From: Trichobilharzia szidati
Lineage: Eukaryota > Platyhelminthes > Trematoda > Strigeidida > Schistosomatidae
Length of the DNA stretch: 64,000 nucleotides
NCBI GenBank assembly: GCA_944472155.2
Contig: OX235271.1
Location: 118,983,329 to 119,047,328 of the forward strand
Reading direction: 5' to 3'
The notes under the pieces are model-generated. The model was not told where the DNA came from. It saw nothing but the letters and a program-made list of their open reading frames with translations, and made no database searches. Positions 45,791 through 56,848 of the stretch are shown piece after piece; position 1 is the stretch's first letter, and the number at the start of each line of letters is the position of its first letter. Made by a program: the position numbers and the translations under genes.

Positions 45791-47289
45791 TTTGGTTGAT
45801 CTCAGCTTCTGAAAATGAGGGAAATGATGGCTCTCACTCCTCGGGTCTAATGTTGAGTCAAGTTATATAAGTGCCCATGCAGAGTTTTACCGAATTGTCT
45901 AACGGACCGTGAACGAATATCGTTACAGTCTGGGGACTATCTTCGGTTGAGTTTCCGCAGTTTAGCCGAAACCTGTGTGGTGCCAATATAGAGTACACCA
46001 TGGTGATGTGGTGAGGCAACACCTTCACTTTATAGTGGTAATACTAATCGTCTGTCTATCTATCGGTCGAAACCTGATCTTTTTGTCATTTTGATTCTAT
46101 TGTTTGTAAGGCTCTGGTGAGGTACATGGGTCCTCTTTCACCGGCAGCTTCTCGACAAATTTCTCCTGACCTGACAATACAAGCCTTTCTGATTCATCGA
46201 CTGTTTATTGACAAGTATGCCTCGGGGTCAGTCTGTCATCTGGACAGCAGTATTTTCTTCACGCGGCTCTCCATCTAACTTGCAGCTTCGTGATATGTTT
46301 TTATCATTAGTAATAACGGCTACAGCAATGACAATTTGATTTACTCCAGACAGTAATTCTTCCTGTGCCTTAAGGTTACCACAGGGACAGTCCTTGGGTA
46401 CTCCGTAGAGATAACTGCTCCTACCATTTTCCAATGTTGGTCAGATCATAGCGTTGATACATCCGTGCACCACGCGGCAGCATTCGAAACATTTTCATTG
46501 TAGAACGACTAACTATGCTATAAAACCGGCAATGCCGCATATCACCGCATTCAACAAGCTTGCAAATTACTCAGATAGGCATTGCGACGGCTCGATCACC
46601 ACTACTTAGAGGTGTTTTCATTTCGAGGTATTACACTGGCGCATAAACACTGGTCAGTATGAAGTTCACCCCTGGATGCTTTTCACCCTGGTTATCTCCT
46701 TCGTTTTCAGTACGTCCGACCCACTTGCCAAATTGTAGGAATGGTAGCTTCAGCATTTCACAATCCTGCAATTTTACGATAAACCAGATTCAACCGAAAT
46801 GAGTAGTGAGCGTGGACACATAAAACGGTTGACATCGGCGCAGCAATCAATGTTTGCAAAAGTTTCACTCAAAACAGCTATTAAGAGCGGAATTTCATAT
46901 TCCACACCCTCTACTCCCTCCATAAAATCCTTGTATGGTCTCTAATTTTGTGCCATCTTTGTAGTCTTTGTTGTTTTCTACTCTCCGGCAAATAAAATAT
47001 ATGAAGGTAAAGATGTAATCTCATGTATATCTGATTTAGATTGTGATATTTTTCATCCAGAATGTGATGGCAGAGGCACACAAATGGTGCTTGCAGTATG
47101 TGTTGGCATGCTGAGAACAGGTATACGTGACAGCCCAAGCACAAAATTAACTAGCGTCAGTTTGCTGAATTTCCCTAGTTGACGAAGTAGTGACAGCGTA
47201 ATATTGTGGTTTGGCCATTACTGTATAAAGCAACACATGCGTGTGAATGACAGTATTCTCATATAACAGTACAGCACCATATATAAAGA
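45791..47289. other. Unassigned sequence upstream of the long LINE
   Basis: Frames are short and overlap on both strands; nothing recognised. A TATA-like catatataaagag lies at about 47277-47289, where a LINE 5' region could begin. Confidence 0.4.
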
Positions 47290-47336
47290 GCGATTCGATG
47301 GAAATAGGACGAGGCAGATAGTTTCACAATTCCAGG

Positions 47337-48032
47337 TTGGCACTTCCAGTCACTCGGAAAAAAGAAATCGCACAGCAGACTAAAGTATCCTCTCCTCCCT
47401 CTACGGTGGATCTAGATATGTCTATGGACAGCCATAAGATGGTAACCAATCCCTCTTGTAAGCTGACAACATCCTCTCTTAACCAAAACGTGACAACGCA
47501 AATGGAACTCGGTAACAAAACAGGCCGAAATACGCCACTTGTTGCGAAGAATCCCCAACATATTCAGACTCCCAAGAATATCTCACGCTTTAAGGCAAAT
47601 AATATTCAAAACCATGCTAGCAGCCAAACTAAAAACAAAAATAAGGACATAGAGTCCAAGGACAACGACGACACAACCTACTCGCATACTGTGCCAAGTC
47701 ACACTGGTAGCTGGTGTAGTGACGCTATCACGCAAAGTAGTATAAGTGACAACACTCGAAGCTCAGCCACCAGGTACTCAGGGTCTACAAAGCACGGCAA
47801 ACAAACTAACTTTGGCAGATTATACGGAACAAGCCTTCTGGGAAACAAAGCACAGTGCAGCTATGCATATAAGGACACCCATGTAAGGTTTCCTGGAATG
47901 TCCCCACACAATAGGCAGATTAAAAAGTCATGGGCATCACAAGGTACCAATGATTTTTTATACAACACATCCCTGTCAGTGCTAACCAAACAGCTAGTGG
48001 GGATGTTAACTCTTCTGAACCCATACCACTAA
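47337..48032 (+). pseudogene. LINE N-terminal ORF (ORF1-like)
   Basis: Open from a TAG just upstream; first ATG near 47420. Rich in Ser, Thr, Asn, Gln and Lys, with no zinc knuckle or other domain. The next frame overlaps it in sense from about 47990 (ending SSEPIPL...), so this may be the start of a single protein split by a frameshift. Confidence 0.5.
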
Positions 48033-48172
48033 CGTCGGCCCCCTATCGGGAAGAAAACAGACATGGGCTAGTACACACGGAACTATTAGTCACACCCAAA
48101 GACTGTACAAGCATAGGCCAAATAAAAACCTCAACCCAACTCTCCAACCCACCCAAACCTAGAACCACGTCA

Positions 48173-48934
48173 TTGTATAGTTTACCTAATAATCAAACCC
48201 ATTACCCACTAAAAAAAACGGATAGTAACTTGACAGACATAGGTGGACAAACTAGTTGCAACACAGGTTTGATATGCCTCGCGGAAACAGCGGATGCCGA
48301 TCCACACTTGAACCTTATTGACGAGCTTAAACACTTCAAACACTACTTCAAATCTCAACTCTACTTAATACTTATTAATGCTAGATCTATCCTTAACAAA
48401 CTTCCAATGCTCAGGGCACACACGCTGGTATACAAACCCCCTATAATTATTATTACCGAATCCTGGTGTCACTCCAATATACCAGACGAAGAGATAAGCA
48501 TCGAAGAGTACATACACTTTCACTGTGACAGGAAGAGTGGTAAGGGAGGAGGCTGTCTAATGTACTTCCTGAACACACTTACTGTATTACAGCTAGAAAA
48601 TAGGGAACTCAATGACATGCACGACACCCTATGGGTCAACGCACACTTGAAAAGTGCTACACTACTTATGGGATGTATCTACAGAGCACCTGGCACCTTT
48701 AGTGATTACGAGACACAACTTATAAATGTACTGGAGCAAGTATCCACTCTTCCATACGAGCATAAGATCATATGTGGAGACTTCAACCTACCCGAAATCA
48801 ACTGGGACTTATTAAAAGGGCCAACTAAATACGACAAGCTCTTAGGGACACTGGACATCTTCGGCTGGAAACAAACTGTCACTATCCCTACAAGAGGTGA
48901 CAATGTACTAGACTTATATTCTGTCACGATATAA
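48173..48934 (+). pseudogene. LINE apurinic/apyrimidinic-type endonuclease
   Basis: Blocks in order: LINARSILNKLP, IIITESWC, KGGGCLMYF, LLMGCIYRAPG, IICGDFNLPEINW and PTRGDNVLDL. These are the catalytic and metal-binding landmarks of LINE endonucleases (Asn, Glu, Tyr/Arg, GDFN). A one-base deletion near 48917 shifts the frame; the second copy at 57300 is intact there. The nuclease nicks the target for RT priming. Confidence 0.88.
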
Positions 48935-48951
48935 GCCCCCTCTCAATCCTA

Positions 48952-49644
48952 GTGGGTTCTAAGTTTTCAGGTAGTGAACACAAAACAGTAATGTGTGCTC
49001 TGCCACTTCCACTGAATAGCAATGCAGCTCATACCTCCACTTCACAACAAGTACTATATAGGAACTATAGTAAGGCAAACTGGACCTTAGTAGAATCAGT
49101 GCTAAGATCCTCCAAATGGAGCGAATACTTCACTACTGATGACCTCTCGAGAGCTCTGAGCATCTTCTACCATAACTCGAACACATGCTTAGATGCTGTC
49201 ATTCCACTGCAAACACTTGAGCTGTCCCCACATAGGAAGTCATTCATAAAACCAAAGGATCGTATGAAACTGAAGAAACTCTCAACAAGTTACTTCAAAC
49301 ACCACGACTTTGGCACACTAGGTTTAATACTTAACACCCTTAGTTCCATCTCACAAGCTCGAAATTGCCGTATGAGAAACGAAGAACGCATCGCAGTAGC
49401 CAGTCCTGCTAGAGTGTATGAACTCACGGAAATCTTAAAGAAGCGAATGAATCGCAAAAATCACAGCATTTCCCTCCTCATAGACAAAGGTAGGCTATGT
49501 ACTAATTCCGCAGACATGTGCGAATTATTTAACTCAACTTTCGCAGGTAACTACCTTAAGCCCACAGTCCAGTTACTCAATACACACCCCGCTACTAATG
49601 TGGCACAAACTCCATCTCCACACACACCAAACTTAATTAGTACT
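48952..49644 (+). pseudogene. LINE endonuclease end and EN-RT linker
   Basis: Begins GSKFSGSEHKTVMCAL (SDH motif of the endonuclease as SEH), followed by the helical linker to the RT. Cut at 49644 by the SINE composite, resuming at 50261. Confidence 0.8.
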
Positions 49645-50244
49645 TTTCTATAGTTTGGTTTGTAAGGATTAGTTATGTTTTACGAGTTGATCACGGACTG
49701 ATATCAGTTAGAGAACCATTGAAAACCAGGGAGTACTGGACAGCTGCTGTTTCATCCTAGTTTGGGAATTATCGGCAGTACGCACCCACTGGGATTCGAA
49801 CCCGGGACCTTCCGGTTACAAGGCAAGCTCGTATACCATTCAGCCACTGGGACCCGATTCAATGGCTCATGAATTCTAACTTCTACCAATTCGTGATTTT
49901 AGCGCCACCCCAACTATTGTCGTTGGTGGAAATCCATCCACACGTGACATCTAATTGGACCTCACTGGTCACGACATCTCACTAGAACTGCAGGAAGCTC
50001 CAACCTGTAGCAAGTCACTAGCGAGCATCAGAATAATTTTCTATAGTTTGGTTTGTAAGGATTAGTTATGTTTTACGAGTTGATCACGGTATACGAGCTT
50101 GCCTTGTAACCGGAAGGTCCCGGGTTCGAATCCCAGTGGGTGCGTACTGCCGATAATTCCCAAACTAGGATGAAACAGCAGCTGTCCAGTACTCCCTGGT
50201 TTTCAATGGTTCTCTAACTGATATCAGTCCGTGATCAACTCGTA
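49645..50244. mobile_element. SINE composite insertion with 16-bp target duplication
   Basis: 600-bp insert bracketed by aaacttaattagtact (49629-49644 and 50245-50260). The left unit (to about 50035) is a hammerhead SINE in minus orientation; the right unit (about 50087-50244) is a 5'-truncated SINE in plus orientation. Both 3' ends face out. A 50-base leader (tatagtttggtttgtaagga onward) is present directly repeated at 49649-49696 and 50042-50092. tRNA-like B box GGTTCGAATCC in both; ribozyme decayed. Confidence 0.85.
50147..50194 (+). ncRNA. Decayed hammerhead ribozyme
   Basis: Stem I (gtactg/cagtac) and GAAAC are kept, but the core reads CCGATAA instead of CTGANGA and the G10.1-C11.1 pair is lost. 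The same decayed sequence is present inverted at about 49735-49782. Predicted inactive. Confidence 0.75.
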
Positions 50245-50260
50245 AAACTTAATTAGTACT

Positions 50261-51193
50261 GTTGGATTTACTTATACTAACATTAAACAAACTATAAGAA
50301 CCCTAAAATGCTCAAAAGGTTTCGGTACTGACGGCATATCATCCTATTTTTATAAATATGGTGGCCCTGACATTCCCTTACTACTGCTTAAAATATTCAC
50401 AATGTCCTTAGAAACCCAAACTTACCCTGATGTGTGGAAAACAACGTTTATTATGCCTAAACGCAAATCTGGCTCGAAAACAGAAGTCAGTAACTACAGG
50501 CCGATCAATATCACACGTATAGCATCTAGAATTATGGAGAGACTAGTTAAAGACAACCTAATCAGGCATATGCTTAGCAGCAACATTATAAGTCCGAACC
50601 AACATGGATTCCTAAAATCCAGATCTTGTTTAACATGCCACTTAGACTTCTTTAACTTTGTGACCAGCAGTCGTGACAGACGACAACTAGTACTTGTCAT
50701 CTACTTTGACATCTCAAAGGCATTTGACCGTGTCGACCATTTACCACTAATGCATAAGCTGAAATCCTTAGGAATACGTGACCCACTATTAGGATGGCTT
50801 AAATCATTCCTTAACAGTAGGTCCCAAATAGTTAAACTCGGATCTATAACTTCGAAACCTAGCCCAATCACTTCTGGTGTAGTACAAGGTAGTGTCATTG
50901 AACCCCTTCTATTTACTCTATATATTAACGACATATGCGCTTGCTTCTCTCACGGGAAACCATTCATCTTTGCAGATGACCTCAAAGTAGCTTATACATT
51001 CCAATCTGATGACCTAGGGTACTTCCAGAATGTTATACAAAAAGAACTAGATAAAGTGACTGCTTGGTCATCTTTATGGAACCTCCAATTTAACCTTAAA
51101 AAATGTGGCTGGATCTGCTTCGGTGCATCCTCAATCGACATAAAATTAACGCTTCAATCGGCTAACCTAACCAAACTCCAAAAGTGTCGTTGA
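50261..51193 (+). pseudogene. LINE reverse transcriptase
   Basis: Resumes the LINE after the SINE insertion. TIRTLKCSKGFGTDGIS, YPDVWKTTFIMPKRKSG, NYRPINI, HGFLKSRSC, motif A YFDISKAFDRVDH, motif B SGVVQGSVIEPLLFTLYIND, motif C FIFADDLKVAY, then WNLQFNLKKCG. All catalytic Asp residues are present (D in motif A, ADD in motif C). A frameshift at about 51190 ends the frame. Confidence 0.9.
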
Positions 51194-51838
51194 CCTAGTT
51201 CTGAGGTACTCGAGCAATCTAACATTTTCTGAGCAAGTGGCATCACAGACTCAAAAGTCGAGGATGCTCTTAGGATGCATACTCAGGAACTTTCACGACA
51301 ATGAAGCAAAGCTCATTCTGTACAAAAACTGTGTGAGGCCACTACTAGAATACTGTCCATTTATTATTAGCAGCACTCACACACGTGTAAAGCTAAGAAG
51401 AGAAAGTATCCAACGATATTTTACCTCGAAACTACTAGGCTACGAATGTAAGAAAGACTACATTTCACGGTGCATGATTCTACAACTTGACCCACTCTCG
51501 ACAAGACGACTAATTATAAACCTATATTCTTCTATAAGGTCCTACACAAAATATCATTCTCAGACATTAAGGACATACAATTCGCACAAGAAGGCTCTTA
51601 CGATCTGCGTAACCAAAATTGCACAGTGACAATAAAAGCCTTTAAGTCAACACTCCGCGAAAACTTCTTCACAGTCATGTATTCTAAAATATGGAACAAT
51701 CTGCCCCTAGATATCAGGAACTGCAATACAGTTTTAAGTTTCAAACGCTCTCTGTACACACTATTTCACTCTACCGACTATATAAATAAACTATTTATTC
51801 CTAGAACGAATCAACTATTAGTCTACTACAGTACCTAA
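51194..51838 (+). pseudogene. LINE RT C-terminal domain
   Basis: LRYSSNLTFSEQVASQTQKS, RMLLGCILRNFHDNEAKLIL, CVRPLLEYCPF, then (after a frameshift near 51535) NCTVTIKAFKSTLRENFF and WNNLPLDIRNCNTVLSFKRSL. Same domain as 14061-15000 and 57540-58069. Ends at TAA near 51838. Confidence 0.85.
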
Positions 51839-52741
51839 ACGCGCTTGAATACCCTTACTTCCCTAAAGACTATAAATAAACTAGTAGCATAAATGCATAA
51901 AAAGACATAGTAGAAACAAATTTTTGTTCATCAAATTACAAAGTACAACGAATATAATCAAATCTTTTAGACTCCACCTGGTTTTTCTTTGTCCTCTGGT
52001 ACATTTCTGTTGTATTTACTTTGTAGTACAAGTTGCATTGATCTACATTCCGATTGAAGCTGAGAAACAATTGAAGTCACTTACTCATATATTATCCCTC
52101 AAGGTTTGGCTAGTAATGGCTCAGCATCCTTGATGAAATCCACTGTCACCATAACAAGACGCTGTACAGCATCTTATACAAGCACTGTCAACGATCTAAA
52201 ATGGTTTTTATATAGCTTTCTACGCGTTTATCAACTTACTCGTACGGAGCAACCATGCTGTGACAAACGGCGGGCTATGGGTGACTTGAGTGCAGTAAAA
52301 CAAATCTGCTTGACAATGACCAATATTAATCTGCATTCAGTTGAATTCACATCTGGTATTACTTGCAAAAAAATGATGTCAAAATCATAAAAATTAATCA
52401 CTCATTTTAAATTAATACACAATTTGAACATAAAACAAGATACGATGCCGCACACAACAAAGTTATATAGAGGAATTGAATTCAAGCTTTATTTTTTTCC
52501 CAAATATTTGTAATTTATCCGACACGTACTTGGGTTTTTTTGTTAATGCGAAGACAATATTTCTATATTTCTTTATGTGCTCCATTGAACGACTAACTAT
52601 CAGAATGTGCTCACTAACTGATGTCAGAGAGGACAGCAACCATGTAATTTCACTATAAATCAAATTCATGTAATTTAAATAATACTTATCCATGCCTGTA
52701 CAACTGGTGTGTCCTACATTGATAAAAAAATATATATTATA

Positions 52742-54599
52742 AATGTCTCTGATAAAGAAATAGAACATGCAGGTATTTCTTAAATTAAGACACCTGCAAA
52801 TGCCACAAGGAAGTTGGGAGCAGAGTAGAAACGGAATGGAATACTCTGATCCTTGAATGATATCTAGCTTTCCCAAGCTGTCAGCCAGCTGGCAGCATTT
52901 GTTATATTCTTTCTAAAACCATTCTGAGTTTAATGCAGAATACTATATTTACTCAAACGTCCCTTTATGTGACTGTCTGACTGACTTTCCAACACCTCTG
53001 TCACTGACAGCAATAATAACTCAGAATCGTGGCCCTTAGAATTTTGTCTATAAGCAAATTTTAGCAAGCTTGTCGTAGCTGCGGGCCTCACCGTATTCAC
53101 TTTTTCGTCAGTGCGATTATTTTTCTGAACTTAGCTATTTTTGAATTGTCCTACTGTGAAATGCAACGATGTGACTGACGTTGACATCATCATCGCAAAA
53201 GGAAGTGTGCCCTCTTATAGAAATTGCATTCAAAAACTACGTCATTTTTATATATCACTCGCTGCCGGGCGTTGTTTTCATCTCCACATTAAGTTATTCC
53301 ACTTCATTTTTCTCCCCTTTCTCGTACTCCTTACTCTGACTCTACCGGTGAAATACTGTCACAGAACTCTACTAAAGTGTAGCATTTTCCTTCATTCAGT
53401 GGTACACAGACTTTCGAGGAATTAAAAGCCGTTCTAGAAACCTTCAGATTTCCGTATCAGTACTCAAATCACCATGCTTTCACTAAACATTTTGCTATAG
53501 GAGCCCTATAATTCTGCATAAAAGGGTGCAATTTTAAGGTAGTTGCATCTGGTTATGAACACCCTCACATCTTACGAATGGATATGAACATCTAGAAAGC
53601 TATTCAGGCATAAGTATATATTTCCCATTTCTGGAGGCTTTCTACCTTATATGATTCATTTGCTGCTTCAGCTGTTACCCACAACTACCAGTGTTTATGT
53701 GGACGTTAGTCACTGGATCAAATTAACATTCGTTAGTTTGCTAAACCAATTCGACAAACTACATATACATAGTTTGACTGCTGCACACATGGCCTATTCA
53801 CAAAAGTCAACATACTGATGTTTCCATGAAAAAGGGGCAGTGATCGAATTAATCAAGATGTTCGTGCTCACACTGATCATAAGTTATTAATCGTTTACTT
53901 GCCAGAATTGTCGCATGTGGATGAAATTTCTGCCCGTGACGATGCAAGCAAATTTCACGCCGCTGTCTGGCACAGTGACACGTGCCTGACCAAACGAACC
54001 AGTGGCAGTAGGTTTCACACTTTCTTTGGAACCTGAGTTTAAAATCTCAAACAGAATCTCGAAAATGATTTTCCCTATGAAATAAACTTAACAATAAGAT
54101 ATGTGACATAGAAGGAAAATGAGCAGCTGTCGCAGGGGCTTTCTTCGATTTGATATGACACCATTGTCAAGTGCAGTAATTCATCTAATACTTTTGCAGT
54201 TAATTGGAGAAATCAACATTTATTGATGAAATAAACACAGCAATAAGTTACATTCTAGTAAGACACTTAGTTGGCCTGATTGAACGACTTCGAACTTGTT
54301 TCCAGCTGGTCCACGATTGATGTTTGGCTATCAATCCCACTAAATCTGAGACCTAGCAGCTAACTCCTTACCCTGGTCCACCTAACCTGTTGGTCAAGCT
54401 GATTTTACCACCGTCTCAACTGGCGAAACGAGAATAAAACACATTGGGCTGATGAAAGATGTATTTATTGGCGATTATTTGGAGAGTGTACAAGAAGATA
54501 ATCACAACATCAGCTAAGCCACCAAGCTCTTGTCTCTTCAAAATTATATCCTCAACATGTATTTCAAATAACCTCGCCTAGATTACCAGCTCACTAGTT
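52742..54599. other. Mostly unassigned; possible LTR-retrotransposon relic
   Basis: 53395-53640 can be read as TFEELKAVLETF and HFAIGAL.FCIKG, which recalls the RT/RNase H junction of Gypsy-type elements, but stops are frequent and the match is weak. 54125-54200 shares a diverged block with 59355-59430. Confidence 0.3.
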
Positions 54600-56848
54600 T
54601 TCTAGCCGGTCCCGAGCCCGGATAAAGAGAGAGGATTGGGGCGTGGTGCTAGCAACTCCATCCACAAAACTTAACCAAATTGCTACAAAAACTTCAACGA
54701 GCAAATATATTAAAAATTCTAAAAGTACAAACAATAACTTTATTTTCGCTTGAATCGGGGAAGTAAAATGATGCAGGCTGGTAAAAGCCTTCGAGAAGCC
54801 ATTCAGTCGATGTGTCTCCTTCCGATGAAAGTGAAAGTAAGGATGGAGACGTGGAATATTCGTACAATGTTAGAAACTGGAAAGGCCGCTCAGGTAGACG
54901 CAGAAATGAGAAGATATGGAATAGAAGTGTTGGGAATCTGCGAGAGCTGATGGAACGGGTGTGGAAGGAGCCGACTACCAACTGGAGAGACAATAATCTA
55001 CTCCGGTCACCCAGAGGACAATCACGAGCACACCTAGGGAGTGATAATTATGGTATCACCAACAGCAGCCAAAGCCCTAATTCAGTGGGAACCAATTTCA
55101 TCCTGCAGGATAACGACAGCCAGGTTCAACTCAAAAGGAAGGAAGGTTACAATCATTCAATACTACGCGCCTACAAACGTCTCAGAACAAGAGAAGAAGG
55201 AGGATTTCTACAGACAACTACGAGCAGTAATGGACAACGTCCCAAATGGCGATATCAAAATCCTGATGGGTTATGTGAATGCGAAGCTGGGAGGAGACAA
55301 TACAGGAGGAGAACCACCATAGGTTGCGAGGCCCTCGGTGAAATGAGCGACAATGGCGAACTCAGACTTCTGCGCCTTCAATGATTTGGTGATTGGTGGC
55401 AGTGTGTTCAAACACAGGGATATACACAAGGCAACATGGATTTCACCAGATGGGCACACCAAAAACCAGATAGACTTCATTTCAATCTCAAGGAAGTGGA
55501 GACGGAGCCTACTGGACACAAGGTCGAGGAGAGGAGCAGATGTGGGTTCAGACCACTATCTAGTGCAAGGGACTTTCAAGGTGAAGCTGAAAGCCTCGAG
55601 GATACCTGGGGATAGGCCACAATGCAAGTTCAACACGCAAAAACTGAAGAACACAATCACACAGGACATTTTCACTGCAACTGTCAGAGCAAAGCAGGAA
55701 ACACTACGTGGCACTACTGAGGAATCATCCGTGGAGGACCATTGGAACTCTCTGAAGGTGATTTTCAACGAAACGTGTTCAACGGTTTTAGGAAGAAAGA
55801 AGAAACAAGACAAGGAATGGCTCTCAACGGACACTTGGAAGCTAATAGAGGAGAGGAGAATGGTGAAAGAGAAAATGATTCAATGCAAAGATGGACAAGA
55901 GAAAGAGACGCTGAACTCAACTTACACAGCACTGGACAAAGAAGTGAAGAAGAGTGCCAGGAAGGACAAAAGACAATTCTACGACAACCTGGCCACTGAA
56001 GCTGAGAAGGTAGCAGGCAAAAGGGACCTGAGGACACTATATCAGATAACCAAGTCTCTATCCGGGAAGAGATCAACACAGGTGAAACCTATAAAAGACA
56101 GCCAAGGGAACCCAATTACCAAGGAAGAAAGACAGATTAAGCAATGAGCGGACCACTTCAAAGGACTCTTGTACCGACCACCACCTACAACCCGTCCATA
56201 AATACCAACAACAGCACGTACACAACTGCAAGTTGACACCAATCCTCCAACGAAAACTGAAGTTATGAATGCAATCAAGCTTCTGAAAGCTGGAAAATCA
56301 GCTGGACCAGATGGAATACCCCCTGAAGCACTGAAAGCGGAGCCAGAGACGACAGCAGATATGCTGACTCCATTATTGCGAAAGATCTGGAAAGAGGGAA
56401 AGGTGCCTACTGACTGGAGGAAAGGTTACCTAGTGAAACTACCAAAAAAGGGCGACCTAGGACTCTGCAAGAACTGGCGAAAAATCATGCTCCTGTCGAC
56501 ACTAAGTAAAATTCTGAGTCGCATCATCCTGGAGAGAATAAAGGACGCACTGGATACAGAACTCCGACCAGAACAAGCTGGATTCAGGAAAGGCAAATCA
56601 TGTTCTGACCAAATTGCAACTCTACGCATTATCATCGAACAAAGCATGGAATGGCAATCAAATCTCTACCTCAACTTTATAGACTTCGAGAAGGCCTTCG
56701 ACAGCGTTGACCGCGAAGCAATTTGGAAACTACTCGAGTACTACGGCGTACTCCAAATATTCATCAACCTTAATCAACAGCTGTGTGACAACGGCACATG
56801 TCAAGTGATCCACAACGGAAAACTCAGCGAAGCGTTTGGAGTATTAGC
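54600..56848 (+). pseudogene. RTE-type LINE (endonuclease and RT), broken
   Basis: The 5' region (ggattggggcgtggtgctag) is followed by an endonuclease start TWNIRTMLETGKAAQV (54850), YYAPTN, a DIKILMGYVNAKLGGDN block and RRGADVGSDHYLV (SDH). Then linker, and RT: LLKAGKSAGPDGIPPEALKA, WRKGYLVKLPKKGD, AGFRKGKSCSDQI, motif A NFIDFEKAFDSVDREA, ending at VIHNGKLSEAFGV just before motif B. Several frameshifts and stops (for example at 54948, 55321 and 56145). Resembles the schistosome SR2/RTE clade. The part from motif B on is absent; only the C-terminus reappears at 59031. Confidence 0.88.

Larger units (their letters stand above)
47290..52741 (+). mobile_element. Long CR1/Jockey-type LINE, interrupted by a SINE composite
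   Basis: Spans a low-complexity N-terminal ORF, an apurinic-type endonuclease, RT and a ~0.9-kb 3' UTR. The 3' limit is set by homology of 51840-52741 with 58070-59029, the matching tail of a second copy. At least four frameshifts plus a 600-bp insertion (49645-50244) inactivate it. Base composition is richer in AC than its surroundings on the coding strand. Confidence 0.85.

Noticed and set aside
52463..52876. 137-codon minus-strand frame, with a partly similar frame at 58912-59268
   Set aside because: The similarity between loci is explained by both being antisense to the CR1-like LINE 3' UTR.
53395..53640. Gypsy-type RT/RNase H coding sequence
   Set aside because: Only short suggestive stretches with stops between them; kept as a weak note, not a gene.
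55742..56079. Frames on both strands within the RTE linker
   Set aside because: Overlap the coherent RTE frame 55353-56147; codon shadows.
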